A stretch of DNA of 41,541 bases, taken from positions 1-41,541 of the forward strand of contig JBLNDG010000013.1 of NCBI GenBank assembly GCA_050261415.1, given 5' to 3'. The position numbers and the translations under genes are program-made. This stretch comes from JBLNDG01 sp050261415 (GTDB lineage: Bacteria > Bacillota > Clostridia > Lutisporales > Lutisporaceae). Under the pieces are notes generated by a model. That model was not told the origin of the DNA. It saw only the letters and a program-made list of their open reading frames with translations, and searched no databases. Of the stretch, positions 7,723-16,335 are shown piece by piece. Each line of letters starts with the position of its first letter. Position 1 is the first letter of the stretch.

Positions 7723-9243
7723 TTACAAAATCATACTTCGTGTCTTGACATTGGGGAGCATTATACTGTCAACAGTAGAGACACTCATTGGCTTATGAAA
7801 TTCTTCACTTGTCTTTCTTGTTTCGCTGTAAGTTCTTTTTGCCTTATCATTATCAGATTCAATTTCTCTCATCCGGTTGATTGTATTGTTCAGATGTCCT
7901 TCTACATTAGCATCCTTGCGCATCTGCCTGTTTATCATGTCAGGCCCGTACTGTGCCGATCTTACCATCGTGATTGACATTGACAGTATGTCCAATATAC
8001 TGTCCCTCTTCCATATGATTCCTCCAACAATTGCAATTTGAAATATTACTACCGTCAGCCATCCATATTTGTCGGACATGTTGAACATCACCTCGTTAAA
8101 GGTGAAAATTAAAGCAATAAAAAACGAGAGTATAATCTTCATACTCCCATACCCGATAATTTTGGAGGCCCAATTCTGCAATGCCCGGAATCCCCACCAG
8201 GGCACCAATGCAAGCAGAAAAATAAATACACCGAGAAGCGATATAAATATCATCAGTGCCTGATATACCAGCATTACTGCTACAACAAGACCTATGAGAG
8301 CCATCATAACGAGGATCGGCAATGCATAAAGGGAAATTTCCGCAAATCTGTACAAACCCCATACATATGTAAATATCCGTTTGTCTTTTGCAAGGCTATC
8401 AATATAGGCCTGACGTTCTTCGGACCCTACGGGTTTTGTTAATATTTCCTCCTCATGCTCCCGTGCCATGCTTGCGCTGCCGAATTCTAGAATCTGCCAA
8501 GGCTTATGCACAAACATGTCCCATATGCTGTTGCATGCCTTAATTGCCGCAGAATCGGAAGATCCCATACTGACAGTGCTTGTTCCCCCATCCGGGTTTC
8601 TGATTTCAACACCCTCTATGCTTCCATAGATGCCCTCCAGTATACTGGATGACAACCCCTGCGAAAATTTATCAATACCAGCCAGAATATCTGACGGATA
8701 CATGAAATAAGCATACGCGAGAGCCAGAATTATAACAGTCTGCAGAATAGCCTCCCATACCTGCGTCTTCTGGTCCCTGACAATCTTTGCAACATAGAAA
8801 AGTCCTATGGTTGCAATAACCATGATGGTCAATTCATCAAATACAGTCACTTTCAAAGTTGTGGTAATAGTTTCTATCACACCGGAAAACAACTCAACCA
8901 GATTTACTTCATATGCAAAATAAACAATTACAATAAGCATATATGTCAGCATAACCTGGACATAAAATAACACATTTGCCATTACGTTCAGTATGATTAA
9001 TGGAAAATTTGCTATTGTCCTAAAAGAAAGCTTTTGACTACCCGATTCCAGGTCAAGCCAATAGTTGTACTTCTGCATCTTTGAGTTCTCCTGGTTGAAA
9101 AGCTCTTCAATATGCGGAAGCATCCCCCCACCCGGCGGTTCATTCCCCGAATCGGCAAATATAACGCCTATATTCAAACATTCTACCACAAACATCAAAA
9201 TAATTAATGCAAGCAAAGCTTTACGCAGTCTTTTCAATTTCAC
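7723..9243 (-). CDS. TcpH/VirB6-like conjugation channel membrane protein
   Basis: The protein is about 506 residues from the GTG at 9243. A signal-like N-terminus (LRKALLALIILMFVVECLNIGVIFA) is followed by a Gly/Pro-rich stretch and seven or more hydrophobic segments in two blocks. It ends in a long charged cytoplasmic tail (after about residue 420). This layout fits the polytopic TcpH/VirB6-like component of Gram-positive conjugation systems, the inner-membrane channel. It is the last tcp-like gene and overlaps the VirB4 gene by 23 bp. The open frame extends to 9360, but that part lies inside VirB4 and lacks a ribosome-binding site. The start codon is uncertain. Confidence 0.7.
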   Translation of the reverse strand: MKLKRLRKALLALIILMFVVECLNIGVIFADSGNEPPGGGMLPHIEELFNQENSKMQKYNYWLDLESGSQKLSFRTIANFPLIILNVMANVLFYVQVMLTYMLIVIVYFAYEVNLVELFSGVIETITTTLKVTVFDELTIMVIATIGLFYVAKIVRDQKTQVWEAILQTVIILALAYAYFMYPSDILAGIDKFSQGLSSSILEGIYGSIEGVEIRNPDGGTSTVSMGSSDSAAIKACNSIWDMFVHKPWQILEFGSASMAREHEEEILTKPVGSEERQAYIDSLAKDKRIFTYVWGLYRFAEISLYALPILVMMALIGLVVAVMLVYQALMIFISLLGVFIFLLALVPWWGFRALQNWASKIIGYGSMKIILSFFIALIFTFNEVMFNMSDKYGWLTVVIFQIAIVGGIIWKRDSILDILSMSITMVRSAQYGPDMINRQMRKDANVEGHLNNTINRMREIESDNDKAKRTYSETRKTSEEFHKPMSVSTVDSIMLPNVKTRSMIL

Positions 9244-11716
9244 CACCCGCCTTTTTTTGTGGTGTGGTATTAAAGGCTTTCTTCTCAAGATGTTCATACA
9301 CTGCATCAAACTTAAGCTTACCCACTCTACCATCCAAATCTTTGAATAGGCATTCGCCATTTTTAAGGTTTTTAATCACGTCCATATTGTCGTCAGTGGC
9401 TTCCAGATCCAAGAAGTCCAGCATCCTACGGATTTCATCATTGTCGTTGGCCTTAAAGCAGAATTTGTATGATACATTGGTTTTTATTCCTTCACCTTTC
9501 ATATCCTTTGTGGAATGGCCAATAAACAAGCATCCTGCAAATAATGCACGTCCCTCACGTATCAATGCGTTCATCATCTGATTTCCCTGCACTGTACTGG
9601 ATAGAGCCCAAGCTTCATCGAACAGAACCACTTTGAAAATACTACGGTCCATATGCATGAACTTCCTTGCAAAGCTGGCTATCGGCAGCATCAGCACTGT
9701 TGACAGAATCTCTTCGGGTGTATACTCTTCCTTAGGCTTATCCGGGCTCGGCATTGTAAGATTCTGAATCTGCAGGACATTGATCTTTTTGTTGAAGCTA
9801 AGCGCATCTTCCGTCCCGTCTCCAAAAAGCAAGCCGGCCATAGCCATGTTTCTCATTTGTTTTATTCTTCTTGCCGCCATTATTGCATCGTTATACAATA
9901 TATCATCTGCATCAAAATTCTCCAGTTCCTTTGCAAGTAGAACCATACAGCGATTATCAGCTTTTTTTACCTTGTCTATGGCTTCAGAAATTGCAAGGTA
10001 CTCCCTATCGCTTGGATGAAGCTTGAATATTTCTGCCAGTATTGATAAAGCAAGATATCCGGCTTCGTCAGGATCATTCCTGTATATCAGCCAAGGATCC
10101 AATTTTCCCTTGTCCTCCTGTGCTGATGACAGCGTTATGATATTAATCTGTCCTTCAAACTCAGGCAGGTCATGCAGCCAGTTGCTTCTTTCCCCTTTTG
10201 GATCCAAAACCAATCCCATTCCACCATATAGCACACTCAAATAGAAAAGCAGATTTGCTCCAAATGATTTACCTCCGCCAAGAGTGCCTATAAATGCTGC
10301 GGACGCTGATCTGTTCATCAGACACGCCCTTGCAAGCGAAAGAAAAACCATTTTTTTCAATGTGCCCGTATGTCCTATGTACGGTCCGATATTATCGCCT
10401 AAAAGCCGTGTGGCCCCAATTATCCCACCGGCCAATGTCCTGGGAGGCAGTTGCTGGATGTAATCCGTAACATATCTCCCTGTGCCCGGAAAAAATTCCA
10501 TAAATAGCTTAAACTGGTCGCTCACAGGCCGCTCAATAATAAAGTTGCTGTCTTCATACAAACCTTTTATAAAATTTACGTTATCCTCCAATTCTTCCTT
10601 GTTATCTGCAAAAACACAAAATGTGATGCTTGCATTCAATATGGGCGCCCGTGTTGCCTTCAGTTCGGACTCAAGCTTGTTTGCATAGTCTTTACTGTCC
10701 AGGAGCTCCTCGGGGAGCTCCTCGTCACTATCCTGAATATGCTTGATTTGTGCATCGATTTCCCTCTTCTTTTTCGTAACGTTGCGTATGCTCTCTTTGT
10801 ATTCAGTTGTAGTAATATGGATGCAAACCTCCGTCTGCACCGGGTAATCCTGAAGTACAAACAGCCACTCATTTCCAGGGAAAATAAGCCCATCCGGTAT
10901 GTGCGTCACAACCATAAAAGCCTGATATGAGATCCTATCCCCATGATGTACTTTAATCATTCTGCTTTCCGAGCTGTCAACCAGTCCTTCCGTGAGAGTA
11001 AGTATGTCGCGCTGAAATGATCTTATTGCAATTTCGCCGTGCTTAATAACCTTTTCGTGGTAGGGAGACCAAATGTTGTTTTCATCCCCACGCAGCTTTA
11101 CTGATCCCAATCCTCTGTAGAAAGGTCTCCTTATAAGCCACTGTATGTCATGCTCGTTGCACTCTGTCAGAGCAAGGCGGCTGCTTTGCTTTTTAAAATA
11201 TTCGTCCGCCAGATTCTGAAAAGCTTTGATTTCTTTCTCCATTACATCAAAGTATTCAACACCTATCAATTCTTCGAACCAGTGAACCGGATCCTTAATA
11301 ATATACTCAAAAGCATTTTTTATTTCTTTAAGTATGTTGTCAGTAATCCGAAGCTTTGTTTGTATATATACGCGATAATCATTTGCATCACCGGATTCCT
11401 TAATCCTGCTTTTGAGGTATTCCTTCGTTCCTTCTGCATGTGCTTTTGCATATTTGAACATAACATCATCCCGGTCAATTTGCTCCAGCAGCGTCTTGTA
11501 GTGTTTGTCGATATTCTGGCTTATAGGTATTATCAATATTTTTGCTTCAACACCAATATTAGCTAAAAAGCGTGCTACTGCATTAAGGATAGAGATCTTG
11601 CTTTCATCTGACTTATAATCATAATTGAATCCTGTCAGCTTAAACAATGCCCAGCACTCTTTTCTTACATTGTTGAAAATAAATTGTCTTTCGAAATATT
11701 TGACTGGAAAGTCCAT
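9221..11716 (-). CDS. tcpF: VirB4/TcpF-family conjugation ATPase
   Basis: This 831-residue ATPase powers the conjugation channel at the membrane. The first 400 residues are the VirB4/TraE-like region. The ATPase domain has Walker A GTLGGGKS (residues 477-484) and Walker B KVVLFDEA (695-702), plus the usual GHSTKD and SYKFCFKANDNDE segments near the end. The ATG at 11716 follows GGAGGAAAG and overlaps the 3' end of the tcpE-like gene by 52 bp, suggesting coupled translation. Length and motifs match Tn916 Orf16 and pCW3 TcpF, and no residue of the core motifs is missing. Confidence 0.9.
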   Translation of the reverse strand: MDFPVKYFERQFIFNNVRKECWALFKLTGFNYDYKSDESKISILNAVARFLANIGVEAKILIIPISQNIDKHYKTLLEQIDRDDVMFKYAKAHAEGTKEYLKSRIKESGDANDYRVYIQTKLRITDNILKEIKNAFEYIIKDPVHWFEELIGVEYFDVMEKEIKAFQNLADEYFKKQSSRLALTECNEHDIQWLIRRPFYRGLGSVKLRGDENNIWSPYHEKVIKHGEIAIRSFQRDILTLTEGLVDSSESRMIKVHHGDRISYQAFMVVTHIPDGLIFPGNEWLFVLQDYPVQTEVCIHITTTEYKESIRNVTKKKREIDAQIKHIQDSDEELPEELLDSKDYANKLESELKATRAPILNASITFCVFADNKEELEDNVNFIKGLYEDSNFIIERPVSDQFKLFMEFFPGTGRYVTDYIQQLPPRTLAGGIIGATRLLGDNIGPYIGHTGTLKKMVFLSLARACLMNRSASAAFIGTLGGGKSFGANLLFYLSVLYGGMGLVLDPKGERSNWLHDLPEFEGQINIITLSSAQEDKGKLDPWLIYRNDPDEAGYLALSILAEIFKLHPSDREYLAISEAIDKVKKADNRCMVLLAKELENFDADDILYNDAIMAARRIKQMRNMAMAGLLFGDGTEDALSFNKKINVLQIQNLTMPSPDKPKEEYTPEEILSTVLMLPIASFARKFMHMDRSIFKVVLFDEAWALSSTVQGNQMMNALIREGRALFAGCLFIGHSTKDMKGEGIKTNVSYKFCFKANDNDEIRRMLDFLDLEATDDNMDVIKNLKNGECLFKDLDGRVGKLKFDAVYEHLEKKAFNTTPQKKAGGEIEKTA

Positions 11717-12168
11717 GCTTTCTTTCCTCCAACTTGTCTGCCGGCATTTATGGCCAGCTTGGTCTTGTTGACAATCTTATCGGTCCTAAATATTATTGGC
11801 GAAAGAAACTTTATCTTTTTCCCCGCCTCATAAGGCCGAAAATGGTAGTATTTTTTGGGGTTCAGCTTGTATATGATGAAATCAACAAAGAATTTATGCG
11901 GCATCTTGCCATCAAGCTTTTGTTTGGTAAGAAACTTCATTATCCCGTAAGGCACCATAACATATTTAATGACAAAATGGAGATTTCCGTATAATGGAAT
12001 TAATTTAATCATCAATATGCTAATAGCGACACTGACTGTAAAGTAAAGAACTTCATTCGGACTTACAGGAAAAAGAAGTTTCAAACCTTCTATGGAGTAA
12101 ATTTTCTGGTCAATTCTCCACACCGACTTATATGTCCGCAGTATTACATAGTCCTTCTCTTCAGTCAT
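11665..12168 (-). CDS. tcpE: TcpE-family conjugal transfer membrane protein
   Basis: The 167-residue protein has a short cytoplasmic N-terminus (VILRTYKSVWRIDQKIYSIEGLKL) and two close hydrophobic segments (about residues 40-57 and 63-75). A basic region with HKFFVDFIIYKLNPKKYYHFRPYE is typical of TcpE. TcpE proteins sit beside the VirB4 ATPase at the membrane and are needed for transfer. The start follows GGGGTG; the 3' end overlaps the VirB4 gene. Confidence 0.85.
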   Translation of the reverse strand: MTEEKDYVILRTYKSVWRIDQKIYSIEGLKLLFPVSPNEVLYFTVSVAISILMIKLIPLYGNLHFVIKYVMVPYGIMKFLTKQKLDGKMPHKFFVDFIIYKLNPKKYYHFRPYEAGKKIKFLSPIIFRTDKIVNKTKLAINAGRQVGGKKAWTFQSNISKDNLFSTM

Positions 12169-12186
12169 GGCTTATTCACCCCGCAA

Positions 12187-12483
12187 TTATCGTGATCCGA
12201 AAATAATATTCCACAGAGTAACTCCCAGATCTTTCAGTTTTTCAGGATAATATACCACTACCAATACAAACATAGCCAATACAACGAATCCCCCAAACTG
12301 CACAAATTGCCTTTTTGCAATGAACTTAACAGCAAATACGGCAATAACAGCAAGTACAATGTACTGAACACCCTGCAGCACCCAGTCTTTTACATTTTCT
12401 GCCCAGTCGTTGCCATCTGCATACACCGTCATTGTTGTAACCAGCATTATTGCAGCTAGTAATATCAAACTAAATTTTTTCAT
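12187..12483 (-). CDS. TcpD-like small membrane protein
   Basis: This 98-residue protein has a clear signal peptide (MKKFSLILLAAIMLVTTMTVYA) and two hydrophobic segments (about residues 38-54 and 63-79). Its size, position between tcpC and tcpE, and layout resemble TcpD of pCW3-type systems, and VirB2/pilin-like small subunits in general. The ATG sits after GGGAGGAAGATTAAT, the ribosome-binding site lying in the tcpC 3' end. Sequence identity to TcpD cannot be judged here. Confidence 0.6.
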   Translation of the reverse strand: MKKFSLILLAAIMLVTTMTVYADGNDWAENVKDWVLQGVQYIVLAVIAVFAVKFIAKRQFVQFGGFVVLAMFVLVVVYYPEKLKDLGVTLWNIIFGSR

Positions 12484-12484
12484 A

Positions 12485-13471
12485 TTAATCTTCCTCCCTA
12501 TTATTTAAATTACCTGTTCTGGCATCGAATTGCCTTATGTAATACCTGGTCTCTTTTTTTTCCATCACAACATGCATACGCTGTTTTAACGCCTGGTTTG
12601 ATATTGGGTCAACAATTGTAAATTCAACCATAGCAAGATACTCGTTTTCAGTCGGGCCCCTAAATACTCTGAGATTATCCAGGCTTTTATAACTGAATGC
12701 CCCTTTCATTCCTGCAATTCTGTTCGCCGGATCCGACAAATAATAAAGAATCTCGCTTTCTGATCCCTCAAAATAGGTTTTTATAAAGTTGCTAAGCATT
12801 TCTCTAATGTTGCCAGTGTCTTCCACTGTTTCTCCTGAGTAAGGTTCATACTTCACGGAGGCCTTCTCCGGCTCCGGTATAAATATTGGAATATCTTCTA
12901 CCACATATTTTCCATTATCTTTTCTGACCGGCACTCTAATATATACATCTCTGCATTTTTCCTGCTCCACCATAGGTTTGTCCGGTTCAGCCGCAGGGGT
13001 TTTTATTGTATACTTAAGCTTTGCTTTTACATCAATATTCAACTGTTCAGCAGAGTACCATTTTACAGATAATGCAGTTGCATCTTGTACTACGGCTTGT
13101 CCTTGTATATTATTCATTCCGTAGTCGTCCAGGGAATCAAGATAGTACTTTGATATTCTCTCATTATGCTCATTTCTATCAAGAGAGCTGTATGTCAGAT
13201 ATTCACCGATAAAGTTTTCTGCAAATGCAGCTGCTTGCATTTCTGTCTCAAATCTCTCAATTCCAGCACTTTTTGTGTTTTCTATCAGTTTAGTCACATC
13301 TGTACTGTCATCTGAATAGAACAAGGTTCCTATTCCCCTGAGCGTAAGAAAACCAATCATGAGCCAGAACATAGCCCTGCCGATTTTCCTTGGCCAAATC
13401 GACTTTATCTTCTGAACCGGTTCTTTTTCAACCACCTTTGATTCACTTGTCTTCTTGATCCGTTTTATCAT
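12485..13471 (-). CDS. tcpC: TcpC-family conjugal transfer protein
   Basis: This 328-residue bitopic protein has a cytoplasmic basic N-terminus, one transmembrane helix (about residues 30-50, IGRAMFWLMIGFLTLRGIGTLFY) and an extracytoplasmic domain of about 270 residues with two NTF2-like halves, as in TcpC and Tn916 Orf13. Such proteins are VirB8-like and hold the channel together. Family-typical segments are AAAFAENFIGEYLTYS and MLSNFIKTYFEGSESEILYYLSDP. The gene starts after AAGGTGATATGAAAC and lies just downstream of tcpA. Confidence 0.85.
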   Translation of the reverse strand: MIKRIKKTSESKVVEKEPVQKIKSIWPRKIGRAMFWLMIGFLTLRGIGTLFYSDDSTDVTKLIENTKSAGIERFETEMQAAAFAENFIGEYLTYSSLDRNEHNERISKYYLDSLDDYGMNNIQGQAVVQDATALSVKWYSAEQLNIDVKAKLKYTIKTPAAEPDKPMVEQEKCRDVYIRVPVRKDNGKYVVEDIPIFIPEPEKASVKYEPYSGETVEDTGNIREMLSNFIKTYFEGSESEILYYLSDPANRIAGMKGAFSYKSLDNLRVFRGPTENEYLAMVEFTIVDPISNQALKQRMHVVMEKKETRYYIRQFDARTGNLNNREED

Positions 13472-13491
13472 GTTTCATATCACCTTCTGAC

Positions 13492-15183
13492 TCAATTAAT
13501 CTTAAAATATTTGGCAAGATCTTCTGTTGTTATTTTGGCAGGTCCGTTTTCTTTGCTAACTCCCTGTTGATGCCGCCCGCTAACTTTCTTTTCATCTACT
13601 TTAAACATCGTCTTCTCACGGTCTAACATCGGCAAATTATCCGGTTTATCCGGTTCGACAGTTTCTGATACGTCATTCCCTTTGATTTCATATACCGGTT
13701 TATCCTTCTTCAATGTATCACTGCTAACAGTACTTGCCGCGGCCTCCTCAGTTTCTTCTTCCCCATCAAATGACAGCATGCTGCCAATTTGGAAATGACC
13801 CCTCTTCAAGTACTTATCCTCGAACATAAATGCCTGAAACTCAACAATATCTGCACCGACAGCATACATAAAGCGTCCCCTCGTATCACTCAATTCAGCT
13901 GCTTTACTACTGCCAAGCACCATTTCTGAGGCCTGCGGGTCAATCATTCGCCCCGATATTCGAATGGGGAGGTTGTTCTTTATCTGACCAGGAAGGACCC
14001 TTGCATCAGGCCGCTGAGTAGCCATTATCATATTTATGCCGGTTGCTCGCGCCAATCTCGCCAGTGTTCCTAAATATCCCTCAATCTCGGAGTAAATCTG
14101 TTTTTCTTCCTTGCTTAAACCTGTTTTATCAAGCATTTCCGCAACTTCATCCGCAATCAGTATTATCCGGCATAGAGTTTCCCTGCCTTTTGGCTTCAGA
14201 TTGGATGGAAGACTGTTGTACTCTGCAAGATTCTTTACGTCCAGTTCGCGGAATAATCTAAGCCGTGCCTCATTCTCACGGATAAGCTCCTGCAATATTT
14301 CAATAACACGTTGTCTGTCCGTAACAACTTCACCGTATTCTTCGTAGCGTTTTGAAAACTCAACACCACCTTTGAAGTCTATCATATATATCTTGGCGCC
14401 TTTTTTAACACATTGCCATAGAATACAACGTTCAATAACCGACTTTCCTGATCCGGTTACTCCTGCAATTAGGGCATGCGGAACCTTATTAAGATCAAAT
14501 ACCACATCTTCCAGCATAGCAACCCCCACACAAATCTCGAAGTCCTTTTCTTTAATGTATTCATCCGACCATGGTATGTAATCCTTCAAACCTTGGTCTG
14601 ACGGTATAGTATGCAGTTTAACAACCTGCTTTGAAGTCTTGGAATTCTCAATTTTTATGATGTTACAGTCAAATATCGTTTCCAGCTCAGTTGCTTTAGC
14701 CTTCCATTCACCAATAGGAATATTTGAGAGAAAAGATAGTATTATCTTCTTGCCTTCCGATATTTCACCCAGATACTTCGGATATTCAACCTTTTCCACT
14801 ACCCTCCCGTCAAGGCCGATTTGCCTGCGCTTACCCTTGGCATAGAATCCTATCATCTCGAATTTCTCTTTAAAAGAGTTAATATATTTAATTCTGTCTT
14901 CTCCCAGCCAGTACAGATAAATAACAGGAAGTAGAGGAGAAGCATATGCCAGTATACCTATAGACCGGAGTCTTTCAGGAATAAGCTCTGTTATTTGTGT
15001 TTTACAACAAAATATAGCAGTCGCAATTATAATTGAGGCTGCCAAAACGTAATACCGGTTTTTCTTTTTGGGCAATTCTTTTAAACCAAGGCTTAGTGCT
15101 TTTATTAATGCCCCTGTGCCTGTAAAGATCTTTATGAAATAATTCCCTACAAGTTCCAATTCTCTTTCAGCATCATGCCCCAA
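13492..15183 (-). CDS. tcpA: TcpA/FtsK-type DNA-translocating coupling ATPase
   Basis: The 563-residue protein is the putative coupling protein that feeds DNA to the conjugation channel. Two N-terminal transmembrane segments (about residues 44-60 and 74-93) precede an FtsK/SpoIIIE motor with Walker A GVTGSGKS (241-248) and Walker B IILIADE (340-346). A sensor-like ATQRPDARVLPGQIKNN stretch follows. The last 100 residues are hydrophilic and low-complexity. The start is a TTG at 15183, eight bases after AAGGAG and only five bases after the stop of the recombinase-like gene, so the two are translationally linked. Confidence 0.9.
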   Translation of the reverse strand: MGHDAERELELVGNYFIKIFTGTGALIKALSLGLKELPKKKNRYYVLAASIIIATAIFCCKTQITELIPERLRSIGILAYASPLLPVIYLYWLGEDRIKYINSFKEKFEMIGFYAKGKRRQIGLDGRVVEKVEYPKYLGEISEGKKIILSFLSNIPIGEWKAKATELETIFDCNIIKIENSKTSKQVVKLHTIPSDQGLKDYIPWSDEYIKEKDFEICVGVAMLEDVVFDLNKVPHALIAGVTGSGKSVIERCILWQCVKKGAKIYMIDFKGGVEFSKRYEEYGEVVTDRQRVIEILQELIRENEARLRLFRELDVKNLAEYNSLPSNLKPKGRETLCRIILIADEVAEMLDKTGLSKEEKQIYSEIEGYLGTLARLARATGINMIMATQRPDARVLPGQIKNNLPIRISGRMIDPQASEMVLGSSKAAELSDTRGRFMYAVGADIVEFQAFMFEDKYLKRGHFQIGSMLSFDGEEETEEAAASTVSSDTLKKDKPVYEIKGNDVSETVEPDKPDNLPMLDREKTMFKVDEKKVSGRHQQGVSKENGPAKITTEDLAKYFKIN

Positions 15184-15188
15184 TCAAA

Positions 15189-16037
15189 TCACTCCTTTCC
15201 AGGACAGCCATTACGCTTGCCCTTTCTTAGATAAATGTCAGTTGTACTCTTCTTTGCATGCCCTAAAGCAAGGTTTACTTTGTTTTTGGCTTCAGATCTG
15301 CTTGCCCCCTTTTCCATCTCCCTTCTCAGCAGCTCCTTGGCAAAAGCACGTCTCAAGTCATGCATTTGAAAGCCAAGCTCCTCTGCTTTTGTACTTAAGT
15401 ATCTTTCAGAATAAAACAACCTGTCATTTTTTGTTTCTCTTATTAATTCCCTAATACCGGCAACCAGGTATGGATCATAAAGTGATGTGACTGTACGGTC
15501 TTTTCCCCCTTTTCCATCCACTACATTTATCACTATACTGCCGGCATCTGAAAATTCCATGTCTTCAGTTCTGAGCCGTGCAATTTCAGATACCCTCAGC
15601 CCGGCTCTCAAGCCTAACCTCATTGCCAATCTGAGTCTTTTGTTATGCAATCCGTTAATCTTTCTCTCTATTGCAGAGCTGCTTAAGCCTGAACCGGATG
15701 CCGTAATTTCATGACGGTATCTGCGTGCTTCGGAAAATAATTTCTTCTCGGCGTCCCCGACAATCAAAGCCTTTTCCATTCTCAGCACACCTTTTTCGAA
15801 TTGCCTTATGGCAGACAAATATTTAATAAACTGCCTATAGTCAATTAAAAGACCTTTTGATTCAAAAAAATCAACAGCAACGGATCCTTTAAAAGACTCA
15901 ATTCTATCTATGGACCTGCTTTTAAGGTAATCAGCTATTATACTTATGCAGGAAATATAAGTCTTTACTGTTGTTGTGCGGAATCCGTTCGATTCGAGAT
16001 AGTCAGCGTACTTCTCAATCGCAGCCGAACAATCCAA
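15189..16037 (-). CDS. Tyrosine-recombinase-fold protein, TcpM-like relaxase or integrase candidate
   Basis: The 282-residue protein has an N-terminal SAM-like core-binding domain (about residues 5-90) and a C-terminal catalytic domain. The catalytic set is complete: R148 (GLRVSEIARL), K176 (DGKGGK), H226 and R229 (MHDLR), H260 (LGHAKKST) and Y269 (DIYL). The true start is taken as the TTG at 16037, seven bases after GGAGGGG. The longer frame to 16148 would translate a palindrome and is rejected. It lies directly upstream of tcpA, where pCW3 carries the relaxase TcpM, and no HUH relaxase occurs in the element. It may nick oriT, integrate the element, or both. Confidence 0.75.
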   Translation of the reverse strand: MDCSAAIEKYADYLESNGFRTTTVKTYISCISIIADYLKSRSIDRIESFKGSVAVDFFESKGLLIDYRQFIKYLSAIRQFEKGVLRMEKALIVGDAEKKLFSEARRYRHEITASGSGLSSSAIERKINGLHNKRLRLAMRLGLRAGLRVSEIARLRTEDMEFSDAGSIVINVVDGKGGKDRTVTSLYDPYLVAGIRELIRETKNDRLFYSERYLSTKAEELGFQMHDLRRAFAKELLRREMEKGASRSEAKNKVNLALGHAKKSTTDIYLRKGKRNGCPGKE

Positions 16038-16087
16038 TACTTCTCCCCTCCTCTCTAATAACCCGGATTTAACCGGTTGATGATATG

Positions 16088-16102
16088 CCTCCCTGCGGGA
16101 GG
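16088..16102. repeat. Small GC-rich hairpin
   Basis: CCTCCC (16088-16093) pairs with GGGAGG (16097-16102) around TGC. It is the first of the run of hairpins upstream of the recombinase-like gene. Confidence 0.65.
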
Positions 16103-16104
16103 TA

Positions 16105-16148
16105 ATGATAATAGGTACCTGCCCATCAAGGCAGGTACCTATTATCAT
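16105..16148. repeat. Perfect 19-bp inverted repeat
   Basis: Arms 16105-16123 and 16130-16148 are perfectly complementary with a 6-base loop (CATCAA). Each arm holds the palindrome AGGTACCT. It overlaps the rejected upstream ATG of the recombinase-like gene. Confidence 0.9.
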
Positions 16149-16155
16149 AGACGAT

Positions 16156-16217
16156 GGTATAGGATATAGTTGTATGTGGCAACCACCAGGTTACCACATA
16201 CAACTATATCCTATACC
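16156..16217. repeat. Perfect 24-bp inverted repeat with structured loop
   Basis: Arms 16156-16179 and 16194-16217 are perfectly complementary. Inside the 14-base loop AACC (16181-16184) and GGTT (16189-16192) pair again after one C/A mismatch, leaving a four-base tip. With its neighbour at 16105-16148 it forms a tandem of long cruciform-capable sites. Confidence 0.92.
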
Positions 16218-16285
16218 TATTCTAAGCAGTGTAACCAAAATCGAAATTTCAGTTGATATTCAAATACTTTTTAAAAAGTTTTTTT

Positions 16286-16327
16286 ATGGTAACTTTGATA
16301 TATAGTATTTTTTATAAAAGTTACCAT
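16286..16327. repeat. 11-bp inverted repeat with ATGGTAACTTT arms
   Basis: ATGGTAACTTT (16286-16296) and AAAGTTACCAT (16317-16327) are perfect arms around a 20-base AT-rich spacer. The GGTAAC/GTTACC core recurs in the loop of the 16156-16217 repeat. Neither strand has a T run after it, so it looks like a protein-binding site rather than a terminator. Confidence 0.75.
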
Positions 16328-16335
16328 TAAAATTA

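Larger units (their letters stand above)
16038..16335. other. Candidate oriT / recombination-site region
   Basis: These 298 non-coding bases lie between the recombinase-like gene and an upstream small gene and hold four inverted repeats (16088-16102, 16105-16148, 16156-16217, 16286-16327). In pCW3 the oriT lies in the intergenic region next to tcpM, bordered by a small DNA-binding-protein gene (tcpK), the same arrangement as here. The region could instead be an attachment site for the recombinase. There is no open frame with a ribosome-binding site, and none of the hairpins has a T tail, so terminators are unlikely. Confidence 0.55.

Noticed and set aside
11150..11566. 138-residue plus-strand frame inside the VirB4 gene
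   Set aside because: It is antisense to a well-supported ATPase, with no ribosome-binding site; a shadow frame.
15189..16148. Longer recombinase frame starting MIIGTC at 16148
   Set aside because: Its first codons are made by one arm of the perfect 19-bp palindrome, and there is no ribosome-binding site; the TTG at 16037 has GGAGGGG and begins the normal core-binding domain.
16286..16327. Terminator for the small gene at 16336
   Set aside because: The hairpin is followed by A-rich, not T-rich, sequence on the minus strand and has a 20-base loop.
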